From an uncultured Planctomycetaceae bacterium (GTDB lineage: Bacteria; Planctomycetota; Planctomycetia; Planctomycetales; Planctomycetaceae), in NCBI GenBank assembly GCA_903921605.1, contig CAIXQV010000624.1, forward strand, positions 1 through 23,937: DNA of 23,937 bases, written 5' to 3'. A program made the position numbers and the translations under genes. Below the pieces are notes generated by a model. The model searched no databases and was not told where the DNA came from. It worked only from the letters and a program-made list of their open reading frames with translations. Numbering within the stretch: position 1 is the first letter of the stretch; each line of letters begins with the position of its first letter. This document shows positions 16,896 to 23,937 of the stretch, piece by piece.

Positions 16896-17039
16896 TCAAT
16901 TCTCTACCGGTTCAGTTTCCACGGTGGTTGACACCGCACCGGCCCCTTTGGGTAAGTTGATTCGAGACATCCTCGCAACACCAACGACGGAAACTGCCAG
17001 TACTGCAGAGCCTGCAAATAAATCCACAGGAGTTCGCAT
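16896..17039 (-). CDS. Candidate small membrane protein (47 residues)
   Basis: A short frame that reads MRTPVDLFAGSAVLAVSVVG at its start and ends in an acidic TVETEPVEN tail. Residues 7-22 could form one membrane segment, followed by a basic patch (RMSR). AGGG lies 5 nt before the ATG at 17039. The frame stays open for a further 75 codons after the TGA, which may mean an interrupted longer gene or chance. It is on the same strand as the Tad genes, about 160 nt beyond their terminator. It does not have the Flp-pilin signature (GxxxxEY). Real coding status is uncertain. Confidence 0.35.
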   Translation of the reverse strand: MRTPVDLFAGSAVLAVSVVGVARMSRINLPKGAGAVSTTVETEPVEN

Positions 17040-17197
17040 CGTCACCCTGTTTGGGGCGGCTTTATGCAAGGGAACAACAACATCGTTGCATATGCAATGG
17101 CCACCTGTATCGCACCATCAGAAGAATTGGCCAATCCGGGGTTGATTACCAACGGAGTACATATCCTACGGATCTATCACCACTTTTTGCGGATGCC

Positions 17198-17237
17198 AAA
17201 AGAAACAGCCCGGAGGTTCTTTGTGAACCTACGGGCC
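17198..17237 (-). terminator. Intrinsic terminator of the cpaF-tadB-tadC operon
   Basis: On the minus strand a 12-bp stem with one mismatch (arms 17225-17236 and 17208-17219, 5-nt loop) is followed by TGTTTCTTTT. It lies about 120 nt after the tadC stop, in the right direction to end the Tad transcript. The plus-strand side lacks a T run. Confidence 0.65.
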
Positions 17238-17359
17238 GAGACATAATGATACCTGATGCTGCGGCTTAGTGTATCTCGTTACGGCAGGAGGAATCTTTCC
17301 CTCGCCGATTGGCATTCATACACCGAAACGGAATCGATCAAGCGGAATGTTTTCACCGA

Positions 17360-18295
17360 TCAGGTGTTCAACATATTCTCCATCAATTGAATCGCGGCGG
17401 GACCAACGAGGACCACGAAAATCCCAGGGAAGATGAACAGTACCAGCGGGAAGATCATCTTCACCGCAGACTGTTGAGCCTTCTCTTCGGCCATCTGACG
17501 ACGTTTGATTCGCATGCTGTCGGACTGTACTCGCAGAGCTTGTGCGATGGACGAACCGAAGCGGTCGGCCTGAATCAGAATCGCCACCAGAGCTCGCATA
17601 TCGTCCACACCAGTGCGCACGCCAAGGTCATGCAGAACTTCGCGACGTGGCTTGCCCATCTGCAGTTGCATATTCGCCGTGGAAAGTTCAGCACAAACTT
17701 CCGGAGCACTAGGGGCCAGTTCTTCAGAAATTCGACGCATACCGGCATCAAGACCAAGGCCAGCTTCCACACAGACCACAAGCAGGTCAAGTGCATCGGG
17801 AAGCTGCAGAAAGATCTTTTGCTGTCGGCTGGATTTCATCAGAGTCAACACGAGTTCCGGAATATAGAATCCGGCGCCGCCACCCATCACGAGCGACATC
17901 AACGAGTCCTTACTGAACCCGGTGGATGCAAAGCCATAAACGGAACCGAAGAAGAGTCCGCTGATCAGGCAAGTCAGCTTGATAGCAAGGTAGTTTCTCG
18001 TCGCATTCGGCTTGGAGAAACCGGCATTCGCAAGACGAGTCTTGAGGTTGCTCTGTTCAAGTTCACTCTTGGATTCCAGTGCTTTGGACATCGCCGGAGC
18101 GGCTTTTTCAATCATGCTGCCCATGGCGGAGCTTGACTGTCCGCCTTCACGCCTTTGACGCGCAAATGGGTCTCGCCACTCTTCCAGACGTTCAGAGGCC
18201 CGGGAAGATTTTCGAGAGAACATGCTGACAACGCCCCACAGACCGGCTGTGATCGCGATGAAAGCTGCTATCGGGAGTATTGTGGTAGTGTCCAT
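17360..18295 (-). CDS. tadC: TadC inner-membrane platform protein
   Basis: One of the two GspF-like proteins forming the inner-membrane platform of the Tad pilus/secretion machine. The 311-residue protein has an N-terminal membrane segment (7-26), a basic linker, two segments near 103-150, a type II secretion F domain (about 160-290) with LPDALDLLVVCVEAGLGLDA at 165-184, and a C-terminal segment at 278-303. ATG 18295 gives the usual TadC start; the longer open frame begins inside tadB and adds a basic, unlike-family extension. It follows tadB by 85 nt and is the last gene before the terminator. Partners are TadB and the CpaF ATPase. Confidence 0.9.
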   Translation of the reverse strand: MDTTTILPIAAFIAITAGLWGVVSMFSRKSSRASERLEEWRDPFARQRREGGQSSSAMGSMIEKAAPAMSKALESKSELEQSNLKTRLANAGFSKPNATRNYLAIKLTCLISGLFFGSVYGFASTGFSKDSLMSLVMGGGAGFYIPELVLTLMKSSRQQKIFLQLPDALDLLVVCVEAGLGLDAGMRRISEELAPSAPEVCAELSTANMQLQMGKPRREVLHDLGVRTGVDDMRALVAILIQADRFGSSIAQALRVQSDSMRIKRRQMAEEKAQQSAVKMIFPLVLFIFPGIFVVLVGPAAIQLMENMLNT

Positions 18296-18380
18296 GACGT
18301 TGTCTCGAACGGTCAGATAAATCTGGAAACGAGTTACTATGCTGAAGGAGGTCGAACGAGGTATTACCAAGCCTCGCTGA

Positions 18381-19343
18381 TCACACCTTGATATCCACAA
18401 TCTTCTTGATCGTAAAGGCACCAAGAATCTGCAGGAAGATGGCCACACTGATCATCTGGCGGCCAATCTCACGGTTAAACAACAACATGACGTAGTCGGG
18501 ATTCAGATAGTACACGGTAAAGAACAGACAGATCGGCAGGGCCATCAGCACGATCCCGCTGATTCGACCTTCACCAGTCAGTGCTTTCACCATGCCCAGA
18601 ATCTTGAAACGCTCACGCACGAGGTAACTGATCTTGTTCAGAATCTCGGCAAGGTCGCCCCCGGCCTGTCGCTGAATGGCTACCGCGGTCACAAAGAACT
18701 GAAGGTCCATATTCGGAATTCGTACCAGCATATTTCGCAGAGCCTGCTCGATCGGAATCCCGAGGTTCTGCTCGTCATAGACCGTCCGAAACTCCGTTGA
18801 AATCGGCGCTGGCATTTCGCTGGCAACAACGTTCAGTCCTGAAGCCAGACTGTGCCCCGACTTCAATGCTCGCGACATGAGGTCGAGCGCATCAGACAAC
18901 TGCTTTTCAAATTTTGCGAAGCGCGACTTGCGTCGCCACCAGAGCCAGATCCATGGAGCACCAAAACCCATCATGGCTCCGACCGGAATCAATGGCAGCG
19001 GTGCTCGACCAATCAAGGTCAACATCGCTCCAAAGGCACCCGTACCAGCACATAACATCAGAAAGTGATCGATCTTCATTGGCGAATCGGCCTGCCGGAA
19101 GAAGAGAGGCAGCTTGCCGAACTTCCGAATGATTCCCCCAATCATGCCCTGTGCCGTCGAAAGGCCGTCGCGCATCAACGCTTCGGTGATGTCGGATTTC
19201 GATGGCTGAGCAGTCCCTGTAAACGCCGCGAGCCGCGCCTCCAGTGTGGAATCAGACTTGCCCTGCAAAGCAAATCCAACCCCGAACACCAGCGCGATCA
19301 CGCCGATAAACGCCGAGATCATGATTAGCAGGTTTGGATCCAT
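18381..19343 (-). CDS. tadB: TadB inner-membrane platform protein
   Basis: The partner of TadC in the inner-membrane platform of the Tad machine. The 320-residue protein begins with a membrane segment (5-26), has a pair near 92-136, a cytoplasmic F domain at about 145-255 (KQLSDALDLMSRALKSGHSL, QRQAGGDLAEILNKIS) and two C-terminal membrane segments (260-280, 295-312). QAGGDLAEIL is a mark of the TadB/GspF group. The ATG at 19343 has only a weak ribosome binding site. It lies 116 nt after cpaF, with a strong hairpin in the gap, and 85 nt before tadC. Confidence 0.92.
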   Translation of the reverse strand: MDPNLLIMISAFIGVIALVFGVGFALQGKSDSTLEARLAAFTGTAQPSKSDITEALMRDGLSTAQGMIGGIIRKFGKLPLFFRQADSPMKIDHFLMLCAGTGAFGAMLTLIGRAPLPLIPVGAMMGFGAPWIWLWWRRKSRFAKFEKQLSDALDLMSRALKSGHSLASGLNVVASEMPAPISTEFRTVYDEQNLGIPIEQALRNMLVRIPNMDLQFFVTAVAIQRQAGGDLAEILNKISYLVRERFKILGMVKALTGEGRISGIVLMALPICLFFTVYYLNPDYVMLLFNREIGRQMISVAIFLQILGAFTIKKIVDIKV

Positions 19344-19421
19344 GGAAGCGGTCCGTTAAGAGTCACAATTTGTACAGAATCAGATTAGCAGAAGCAGTTG
19401 GGACAGAATGATTCAAAGGAC

Positions 19422-19448
19422 GGCCTTCGAAGAATGCATTCGAAGGCC
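19422..19448 (-). promoter_or_regulatory. Strong hairpin between cpaF and tadB
   Basis: A perfect 10-bp inverted repeat (GGCCTTCGAA and TTCGAAGGCC) with a 7-nt loop lies 11 nt beyond the cpaF stop. On the minus strand it is followed by GTCCTTTGAATC, which is only mildly T-rich, so it is more likely an attenuator, a partial terminator or an mRNA-end stabilizer than a full terminator, given that tadB and tadC follow. Confidence 0.55.
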
Positions 19449-19459
19449 ATCGCGATCTC

Positions 19460-20770
19460 TTATGGTGATCGCATTACGCGAGCTGCAAACAGGCCGTTTG
19501 GCAGCCGAACTCCGCCGGCTTCCAGTTGCTCGATACATTTAGGACGAACTCCAGTCGACTCGAAGTGCCCGAAAGCCTTACCATTTTCGCCAATACCGTC
19601 CTGGATAAACTTGAAGATGTCCTGCATCACAATCGTCTCCCCTTCCATACCGACGATCTCCGTGATGTACGTCACTTTTCGCGGACCGCCCTGGAGTCGA
19701 CTCGCCTGAATAATCAAATGGACAGCCGACGCAATCTGTTTTCGGATTGCGGACATTGGCAGTTCGCAACCGCTCATGTTCACCAGTGTTTCAATTCGCG
19801 AGATCGCGTCACGAGGATTGTTGGAGTGAACTGTCGTCAGAGATCCGTCGTGACCAGTATTCATGGCCTGCAGCATGTCCAGTGCCTCACCACCTCGACA
19901 TTCACCGATGATGATTCTGTCCGGACGCATTCGCAGGGCGTTCTTCACGAGGTCTGTCGCCGTGACTTTCCCTTTTCCTTCGATATTCGGCGGGCGAGTT
20001 TCCAGCCGCAGCACGTGCTCCTGCTGAAGTTGAATTTCCGCAGCATCTTCGATTGTAATAATTCGGTTTTCGTTGGAGATGAAGCTGGAAAGAGTATTCA
20101 GCAGAGTCGTTTTTCCAGAACCAGTGCCTCCGCTGATGATGATGTTCAGACGAGCCTTCATGGCTCCTTCAAGAAACATCACCATCTCCGGTGTAAACGC
20201 ACCGAACTTCAGAAGATCTTCCAATGTCAGCGGATTGGATCCGAAACGACGAATGGTCAGTGACGGTCCATCCAGAGCCAGCGGTGGAATGATCGCGTTC
20301 AATCGTGAACCGTCAGGCAAACGTGCGTCAACCATTGGCGATGTTTCGTCAATTCGTCGACCTACGCGAGAAACGATGCGGTCCAGAATCTGTAACAGGT
20401 GATCGTTGTCTCGAAACGTGACGTCAGACTTGACGATGCGTCCATTCTTTTCCAAAAACACGTTCTTCGGACCGTTGATCATAATGTCCGCAACGCCCTC
20501 TTCCTTGAGCAGCAGTTCCAGAGGGCCGAAACCAAACGCTTCATCCAGAACTTCTTCGACCAGACGTTCTCGTTCTGATCGATTCAGCAGTGGATTTTCG
20601 GTATCGCAGAGATGCTCAACGACGACGCGAATTTCGCGCCGCAGGGAATCTCCTTCGAGTTCTGATAACCGTGTCAGGTCGAGTTTTTCCACGAGTTTTC
20701 CGTGGATGTGTGACTTCAGGGCCTCAAAGTCATTGGAAGTCTGGCGAGAAGGCTTGAGAGGGGCAATCAT
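19460..20770 (-). CDS. cpaF: Tad/CpaF secretion ATPase
   Basis: The hexameric cytoplasmic ATPase (TadA/CpaF) that powers Tad pilus assembly. The 436-residue length is typical. Residues 75-200 form the N-terminal domain ([20 protein letters not shown]). The motor domain has Walker [10 protein letters not shown] at 214-222, the Asp-box [11 protein letters not shown] at 238-248, Walker [14 protein letters not shown] with Glu290, and the His-box TTVHSN with His315. The ATG at 20770 is preceded by CGGAG 9 nt upstream. It is the first gene of the local operon; the cpaE/tadZ, secretin and pilin genes that often precede it are absent, replaced by a repeat-rich gap. A dyad array at 20830-20862 may control it. 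Confidence 0.96.
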   Translation of the reverse strand: MIAPLKPSRQTSNDFEALKSHIHGKLVEKLDLTRLSELEGDSLRREIRVVVEHLCDTENPLLNRSERERLVEEVLDEAFGFGPLELLLKEEGVADIMINGPKNVFLEKNGRIVKSDVTFRDNDHLLQILDRIVSRVGRRIDETSPMVDARLPDGSRLNAIIPPLALDGPSLTIRRFGSNPLTLEDLLKFGAFTPEMVMFLEGAMKARLNIIISGGTGSGKTTLLNTLSSFISNENRIITIEDAAEIQLQQEHVLRLETRPPNIEGKGKVTATDLVKNALRMRPDRIIIGECRGGEALDMLQAMNTGHDGSLTTVHSNNPRDAISRIETLVNMSGCELPMSAIRKQIASAVHLIIQASRLQGGPRKVTYITEIVGMEGETIVMQDIFKFIQDGIGENGKAFGHFESTGVRPKCIEQLEAGGVRLPNGLFAARVMRSP

Positions 20771-20829
20771 TGAAATTCACTCCGAAATCACGGTTCAAAT
20801 TCGATCGGACGATCGGGCTGATAAAATAT

Positions 20830-20862
20830 GGACCCCATGTCCGACTTTGGTCCTCTATGGAC
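20830..20862 (-). promoter_or_regulatory. Operator-like dyad array upstream of cpaF
   Basis: Two 13-bp dyads, GGACcccatGTCC (20830-20842) and GTCCtctatGGAC (20850-20862), are 7 nt apart, so half-sites fall 9-11 nt apart, near one helical turn. On the minus strand the AT-rich TATTTTATC lies next to the array on the cpaF side, about 60 nt before the start codon, and could be the -10 region. A dimeric regulator binding here is an inference; the words are short and could be chance. Confidence 0.3.
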
Positions 20863-20996
20863 AATAGGTCACGATTGCCGGTCGTGCAGGAACGATCAGT
20901 CCGGAATGTTGCACAGTTTCCACAAATGCAGCCGAAGATCGCCGCATCAACGTAACGGCTGAATCGCTTATGCCGCTCGCACCGCGAAGGAGAGTC

Positions 20997-21060
20997 GTCA
21001 GTTAGCAGTTGTCAGTTAGCAGTTGTCAGTTAGCAGTTGTCAGAGGGCAGAGGGCAGAGA
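20997..21060. repeat. 14-bp tandem repeat, three perfect copies, plus a 7-bp repeat
   Basis: GTCAGTTAGCAGTT occurs three times head to tail without mismatch (20997-21010, 21011-21024, 21025-21038). GTCAGA follows and then GGGCAGA twice. There are no spacers, so it is not a CRISPR array. It has no coding potential and may vary in copy number by slippage. Confidence 0.85.
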
Positions 21061-21111
21061 ACGCAAAGTCGTAAGCATCACACCAGAATTCACTGAGCAC
21101 TGAAGACTAAT

Positions 21112-21144
21112 GTGGCCATCTCGCTCCGCCGAGATGAGCCTTGC
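21112..21144 (-). repeat. Dispersed hairpin repeat, inverted and diverged copy
   Basis: The reverse complement of this stretch matches the 38-nt repeat at about 29 of 34 aligned positions with one indel. The stem is CATCTCG/CGAGATG where the other copies have CGTCTCG/CGAGACG, so both sides of one base pair changed together and the 7-bp stem is kept. Confidence 0.65.
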
Positions 21145-21245
21145 GCGGTGCACGTTACATTGCCAAAACCGCCCACCATTTTCGCAAAACATGAATCAGG
21201 TCGTGCTGAGGATCGGGCCGTAAATTGCTCAGCCACTGGCCAGAT

Positions 21246-21283
21246 GCAAGGCCTCGTCTCGACGGAGCGAGACGGCTACTTTG
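21246..21283 (+). repeat. 38-nt dispersed hairpin repeat, copy 2
   Basis: Identical over 38 nt to 2724-2761, with the CGTCTCG-acggag-CGAGACG hairpin. With the inverted copy at 21112-21144 it forms a large inverted pair with about 100 nt between. Confidence 0.75.
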
Positions 21284-21345
21284 GGAAAATTGGCTGTGGC
21301 AGCAGAGCAAAGTCCCCAGCGAGCCACACCTTGTTGCGATCTACT

Positions 21346-21373
21346 GAAAACTGAACACCGAAAACTGAAAACC
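21346..21373. repeat. 14-bp tandem repeat, two copies
   Basis: GAAAACTGAACACC and GAAAACTGAAAACC stand head to tail with one difference, 22 nt from the mutY stop. The 14-bp period equals that of the array at 20997, though the words differ. Confidence 0.6.
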
Positions 21374-21395
21374 CGGCGCTTCGCCCCCAACGCCA

Positions 21396-22529
21396 TCACC
21401 GAACTTTAAGCCAGTCTGCAATGCGACGTCCGGTCATCGATAGTGGAAGCTCGGGAAGTTCCTCGAGCGAAAACCACTGCACTCCGTCGCTCAATTTGCC
21501 ACGAGCCCGGTGGGCTGAACAGGCAAAACAAATCAACTGCACTTTGTAACGAGTGACCGAGTAACTGAATTCCATCGACGCTACAACTGGCCCCGGCTTC
21601 AGGCCGATTTGAGACTGAGTTTTTTGAACAGCAAACTCCGGTAACTCCAGACCCTCCGGACTGAACAGCGATTTGGATCGGCCGCGTTTCTGCACTAAAG
21701 GAAGAGTTGCAGACTCTTCGGAGGAAATCTCAAATCGCGCAAAGTCCCACATTCCGGCCCAGCGTTCGCTTTCCGTTCGTCGCCGCAACAGAAACCGCTC
21801 ACGATCCATCAACACGACAGCAAGTTCCGAGATTGGAGTCACAGCGACGGCTGGCTTTCGAACGGGAACTTCTTTCTGCAGTCCCTGTTGAAATACCCCA
21901 CAAAACTTCTGCAGCGGACACGACTCACAATCAGGATCCACCGGCCGGCAAAGCTTAGACCCAATGTCCATCAGCGCCTGATTGAAGTCTCCCGCGCGTT
22001 TTTCGGGGACCAGTTCCTCAGCAAACTGCCAGAGAAGTTTCTGGCTGGCCGAAGCTCGCACATCTTCTCGCAATGCCAACAGGCGGGCATAGAGGCGCTC
22101 CGTGTTGGCTTCCACGATCGCGGCCGGCTGATCGAATGCAAACGAGGAGATAGCGCCGGCGGTATATCGACCGATGCCGGGCAAAGTTTGCAAGGCTTCA
22201 ACTTCGGATGGGAACTGGCCGGCGTGCTCACTCACGACAGCCTGTGATGCTCGATGTAAATTGCGAGCCCGACTGTAGTACCCCAGCCCCTCCCAAAGCC
22301 GGAGCACTTCATCCACATCAGCCTCAGCCAGAGACTGAACATCCGGAAATCGTGCTGTAAAGCGTTCAAAATATGGGACAACAGCTGCGACCGTCGTCTG
22401 CTGCAGCATGACCTCACTCAGCCAGATGCGATAGGGATCCGCAGACTCACGCCACGGAAGCTTTCGCCCATGCTGATCGTACCATTTCAGTACCGCTGTT
22501 CTGAAACGGCGTTTGTCTGGAACTTCCAT
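21396..22529 (-). CDS. mutY: Adenine DNA glycosylase MutY
   Basis: MutY removes adenine paired with 8-oxoguanine. The 377-residue protein has the N-terminal helix-hairpin-helix glycosylase domain with WLSEVMLQQT (Glu39), the HhH loop LPGIGRYTAGAI (115-126, Tyr122), the iron-sulfur ligands Cys194, Cys201, Cys204 and Cys210 (CX6CX2CX5C), and a C-terminal NUDIX-like domain that reads 8-oxoG (ELAVVLMDRERFLLRRR). The position that is Asp in ILDGNV of the E. coli enzyme is Glu140 here (IVEANTERL), a conservative change at a catalytic residue. The ATG at 22529 has no well-placed ribosome binding site (GAGG is only 2 nt away). It lies 135 bp after the Gfo/Idh gene on the same strand, with a palindromic repeat between. 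Confidence 0.93.
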   Translation of the reverse strand: MEVPDKRRFRTAVLKWYDQHGRKLPWRESADPYRIWLSEVMLQQTTVAAVVPYFERFTARFPDVQSLAEADVDEVLRLWEGLGYYSRARNLHRASQAVVSEHAGQFPSEVEALQTLPGIGRYTAGAISSFAFDQPAAIVEANTERLYARLLALREDVRASASQKLLWQFAEELVPEKRAGDFNQALMDIGSKLCRPVDPDCESCPLQKFCGVFQQGLQKEVPVRKPAVAVTPISELAVVLMDRERFLLRRRTESERWAGMWDFARFEISSEESATLPLVQKRGRSKSLFSPEGLELPEFAVQKTQSQIGLKPGPVVASMEFSYSVTRYKVQLICFACSAHRARGKLSDGVQWFSLEELPELPLSMTGRRIADWLKVR

Positions 22530-22556
22530 GACCTCAACCCGACATCACACAACAAA

Positions 22557-22626
22557 ATCGTTTAACGGCAAGTCGCAGGCGACCGTGCCTTGCTTACACC
22601 ATCTTCTACCGGATGCCGCTAAACAA
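22557..22626. repeat. Palindromic-ended intergenic element, copy 2
   Basis: This 70-bp element shares its left 25 nt (23 matches) and right 12 nt (11 matches) with the element at 466-534. Its ends, TTTAACGGCA and TGCCGCTAAA, are inverted repeats with one mismatch. It lies between the oxidoreductase gene and mutY. The interior differs from copy 1. Confidence 0.6.
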
Positions 22627-22664
22627 CTGCGGGCCTCAAAGTACGTTTCCGGTACCAGTCGGAC

Positions 22665-23708
22665 CTATAACGGCACCACAGCTCCGGATTCAATACTGGC
22701 CGCTTCCGCCCAGCAAAGCTGTAACGCATTCAAAGCAGTCTGCCCGGAAAGAGGCCCCGCGGACTTGCCGTGTGACAGAAAATCAACTGCCGTCTGGATT
22801 TCATCCGTAAATGCTCCACACCATTTCCCACTGCCACCCAGTTCAGGATGAGTCATCTTGCCGTCGTTTGTAATGACGCTTAGCGGACGGCTGACAACCC
22901 ACTCGCCGGCTAATGTGCCGGCGTCGAACAACACCGTCGCATTCTCGAAGTACAGTTCATACCCGTGCGAAAACGCAAGGCCCTTCGCGGCAATCCCGCC
23001 GCTCACACAACTGACTGCCGGCCCGTCCTTATACAGATATGAGGTATGCACATGATTGACGAAACCATCCTGCATCAGCCCACGTGAGAAGACTCCGTCA
23101 GGTCGACCACAAGCATGAGCGATAAAGTGGTTGTCGTGGATATGCAGATCGATCCCCCAGCCACCAAGCTTGCGGAAGTCCGACATGTCGTTCGACCAGT
23201 CAGGCTTACAGATGACTCGCTTGAAGTGAGCTGCATTCAGCTTCCCGTAACGCTGATCCTGAATGCATTCGGCGGCAAATCGAAATTCCGGAAAGAACGG
23301 CAACACATGCGCCACTAACAGAGGAACCTTCGCGGCCTCGGCCGCCTTGACCATCTGCTCGGCCTGAGCAAGGTCGACGGAGATCGGCTTTTCAACCAAC
23401 GTTGGTTTGCCAGCTTTAAGAGATTCCATGACGACATCAAAATGCTTGTCCGTCGGCAAACAGACGTCGACCAGATCAATATCCGGATCGGCCAGCAGTT
23501 GTCGGTAGTCGGAATAGCACTTCAGCCCGGAGACATCGACATGGCCGCCCGGAGGACCAAAGTTCCCCTGGATCGAAGTCCAGTCGCCAGCCAGTTTCTT
23601 CTCATCTCGCGTCGCGATGGCGGTGACTGAAGCCCCCTTGAGATCACGAGCCCCTTCGAAATGAGTGTAACCCATGAAACCGACGCCAATGATTCCAATC
23701 CGGACCAC
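22665..23708 (-). CDS. Gfo/Idh/MocA-family oxidoreductase
   Basis: A 347-residue NAD(P)-dependent oxidoreductase, likely acting on a sugar, inositol or related polyol in the cytoplasm. The Rossmann motif GIIGVGFMG is at residues 5-13, the family EKP motif at 106-108 (LVEKPIS), and the catalytic region at 182-192 (GGWGIDLHIHD), where His191 is the probable general acid/base. No signal peptide is present, unlike many Tat-exported planctomycete members. GTG 23708 is chosen because AAGGGG lies 6 nt upstream, the best site in the area; the frame is open from TTG 23744. The substrate cannot be told from sequence, and neighbours do not help. These families are abundant in planctomycetes. Confidence 0.88.
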   Translation of the reverse strand: MVRIGIIGVGFMGYTHFEGARDLKGASVTAIATRDEKKLAGDWTSIQGNFGPPGGHVDVSGLKCYSDYRQLLADPDIDLVDVCLPTDKHFDVVMESLKAGKPTLVEKPISVDLAQAEQMVKAAEAAKVPLLVAHVLPFFPEFRFAAECIQDQRYGKLNAAHFKRVICKPDWSNDMSDFRKLGGWGIDLHIHDNHFIAHACGRPDGVFSRGLMQDGFVNHVHTSYLYKDGPAVSCVSGGIAAKGLAFSHGYELYFENATVLFDAGTLAGEWVVSRPLSVITNDGKMTHPELGGSGKWCGAFTDEIQTAVDFLSHGKSAGPLSGQTALNALQLCWAEAASIESGAVVPL

Positions 23709-23937
23709 GCTGTTCCCCTTATTAATAATGAGGTCACTGACCAAGTTGAGCTTTTGAACCGAAACGCCTTTACCAAACCATCCCGCCCGGGAGCCACCTG
23801 AATCTCCGTCGGCTCCCCGATACGGCCATCGCCAGCCACAATTTAAATCGTCGAACCGACCAGAACCGGGTTCACCCGGATTTCACCGCGCCAGACCGCA
23901 AAACTCAAGCAACTAACGCAAATCCGCCACAATGGCA

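Larger units (their letters stand above)
16435..17359. other. 925-bp gap with one candidate small gene and a terminator
   Basis: Between the tadC stop and the small exported protein there is no ordinary-sized gene. The stretch holds the tadC terminator at 17198-17237 and a candidate 47-codon frame at 16896-17039 on the minus strand. Plus-strand frames at 16924-17145 and 17064-17246 overlap the candidate or the terminator and look like chance. The part between 16435 and 16895 shows only Arg-rich open frames and no known motif. Confidence 0.5.
20771..21395. other. 625-bp repeat-rich gap between mutY and cpaF
   Basis: No gene is supported on either strand. Reading left to right it holds an operator-like dyad array (20830-20862), a 14-bp repeat in three copies (20997-21038) followed by a 7-bp repeat, an inverted hairpin repeat (21112-21144), a direct hairpin repeat (21246-21283) and a 14-bp repeat in two copies (21346-21373). 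Just past the mutY stop the minus strand reads GGCGAAGCGCC followed by GGGTTTTCAGTTTT, a weak terminator candidate. The cpaF promoter must lie in the left part. Confidence 0.6.

Noticed and set aside
16924..17246. Plus-strand frames of 60-73 codons in the gap downstream of tadC.
   Set aside because: They overlap the terminator or the minus-strand candidate, lack ribosome binding sites and show no known motif.
20997..21060. Short regular repeats that might be a CRISPR array.
   Set aside because: The 14-bp units are directly adjacent with no spacers, and no cas gene is present.
1..23937. tRNA, rRNA and riboswitch genes.
   Set aside because: Words like GTTCGAA occur at several places, but none sits in a cloverleaf with matching acceptor arms, and no rRNA-like or riboswitch-like conserved stretch was seen.

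Overview
The window looks like chromosomal DNA from a planctomycete (Planctomycetota, probably the Gimesia/Rubinisphaera/Fuerstiella/Rhodopirellula side). The basis is mixed: moderate GC by eye, long gaps between genes, many small clusters on alternating strands, and a protein set I associate with that phylum. That set includes an M50 protease fused to an HlyD adaptor, a two-domain HtrA, a DUF1569 protein, a Gfo/Idh/MocA oxidoreductase and a very long secreted TPR protein. There are no rRNA, tRNA, phage or transposase genes, so genus cannot be fixed from sequence alone.

Layout. Positions 1-2600 hold a small zinc-ribbon protein (+), a LarA-like protein lacking its catalytic residues (-) and nadD (+). 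At 3277-6709 there is a close-packed plus-strand operon: a two-domain HtrA protease, an SGNH hydrolase and a DUF1569 protein. At 7239-11844 there is a plus-strand export/processing cluster: a periplasmic HlyD-type adaptor, a PqqD-like/M50/HlyD fusion and a secreted alpha/beta hydrolase. At 11930-15680 (-) dcd is followed by a 1052-residue TPR protein. At 15913-16434 (-) lies a small exported beta protein. At 17360-20770 (-) is a Tad secretion core (cpaF, tadB, tadC), with an intercistronic hairpin, a distal terminator and an operator-like dyad array upstream. At 21396-22529 (-) is mutY and at 22665-23708 (-) a Gfo/Idh/MocA oxidoreductase.

How the genes work together. CpaF, TadB and TadC are the cytoplasmic motor and inner-membrane platform of a Tad pilus or secretion machine; pilins, secretin and prepilin peptidase are not here. 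The HlyD-type adaptor and M50/HlyD fusion look like one membrane unit coupling intramembrane cleavage, or a relic of it, to export, with an N-terminal PqqD-like domain that could hold a peptide. No substrate peptide was found. nadD, dcd and mutY are housekeeping genes for NAD synthesis, dUTP/dTTP supply and 8-oxoG repair.

The intergenic DNA is unusually structured. Two copies of a 69-70 bp element with palindromic ends sit about 22 kb apart (466-534, 22557-22626). A 38-nt hairpin repeat occurs twice identically and once inverted with compensatory stem changes. The mutY-cpaF gap has a mirror-like layout of 14-bp tandem repeats around an inverted pair of these hairpins. The best candidates for something undescribed are these repeats, the PDZ domain inserted in the pseudoprotease half of the HtrA protein, and the HlyD/M50 export pair.
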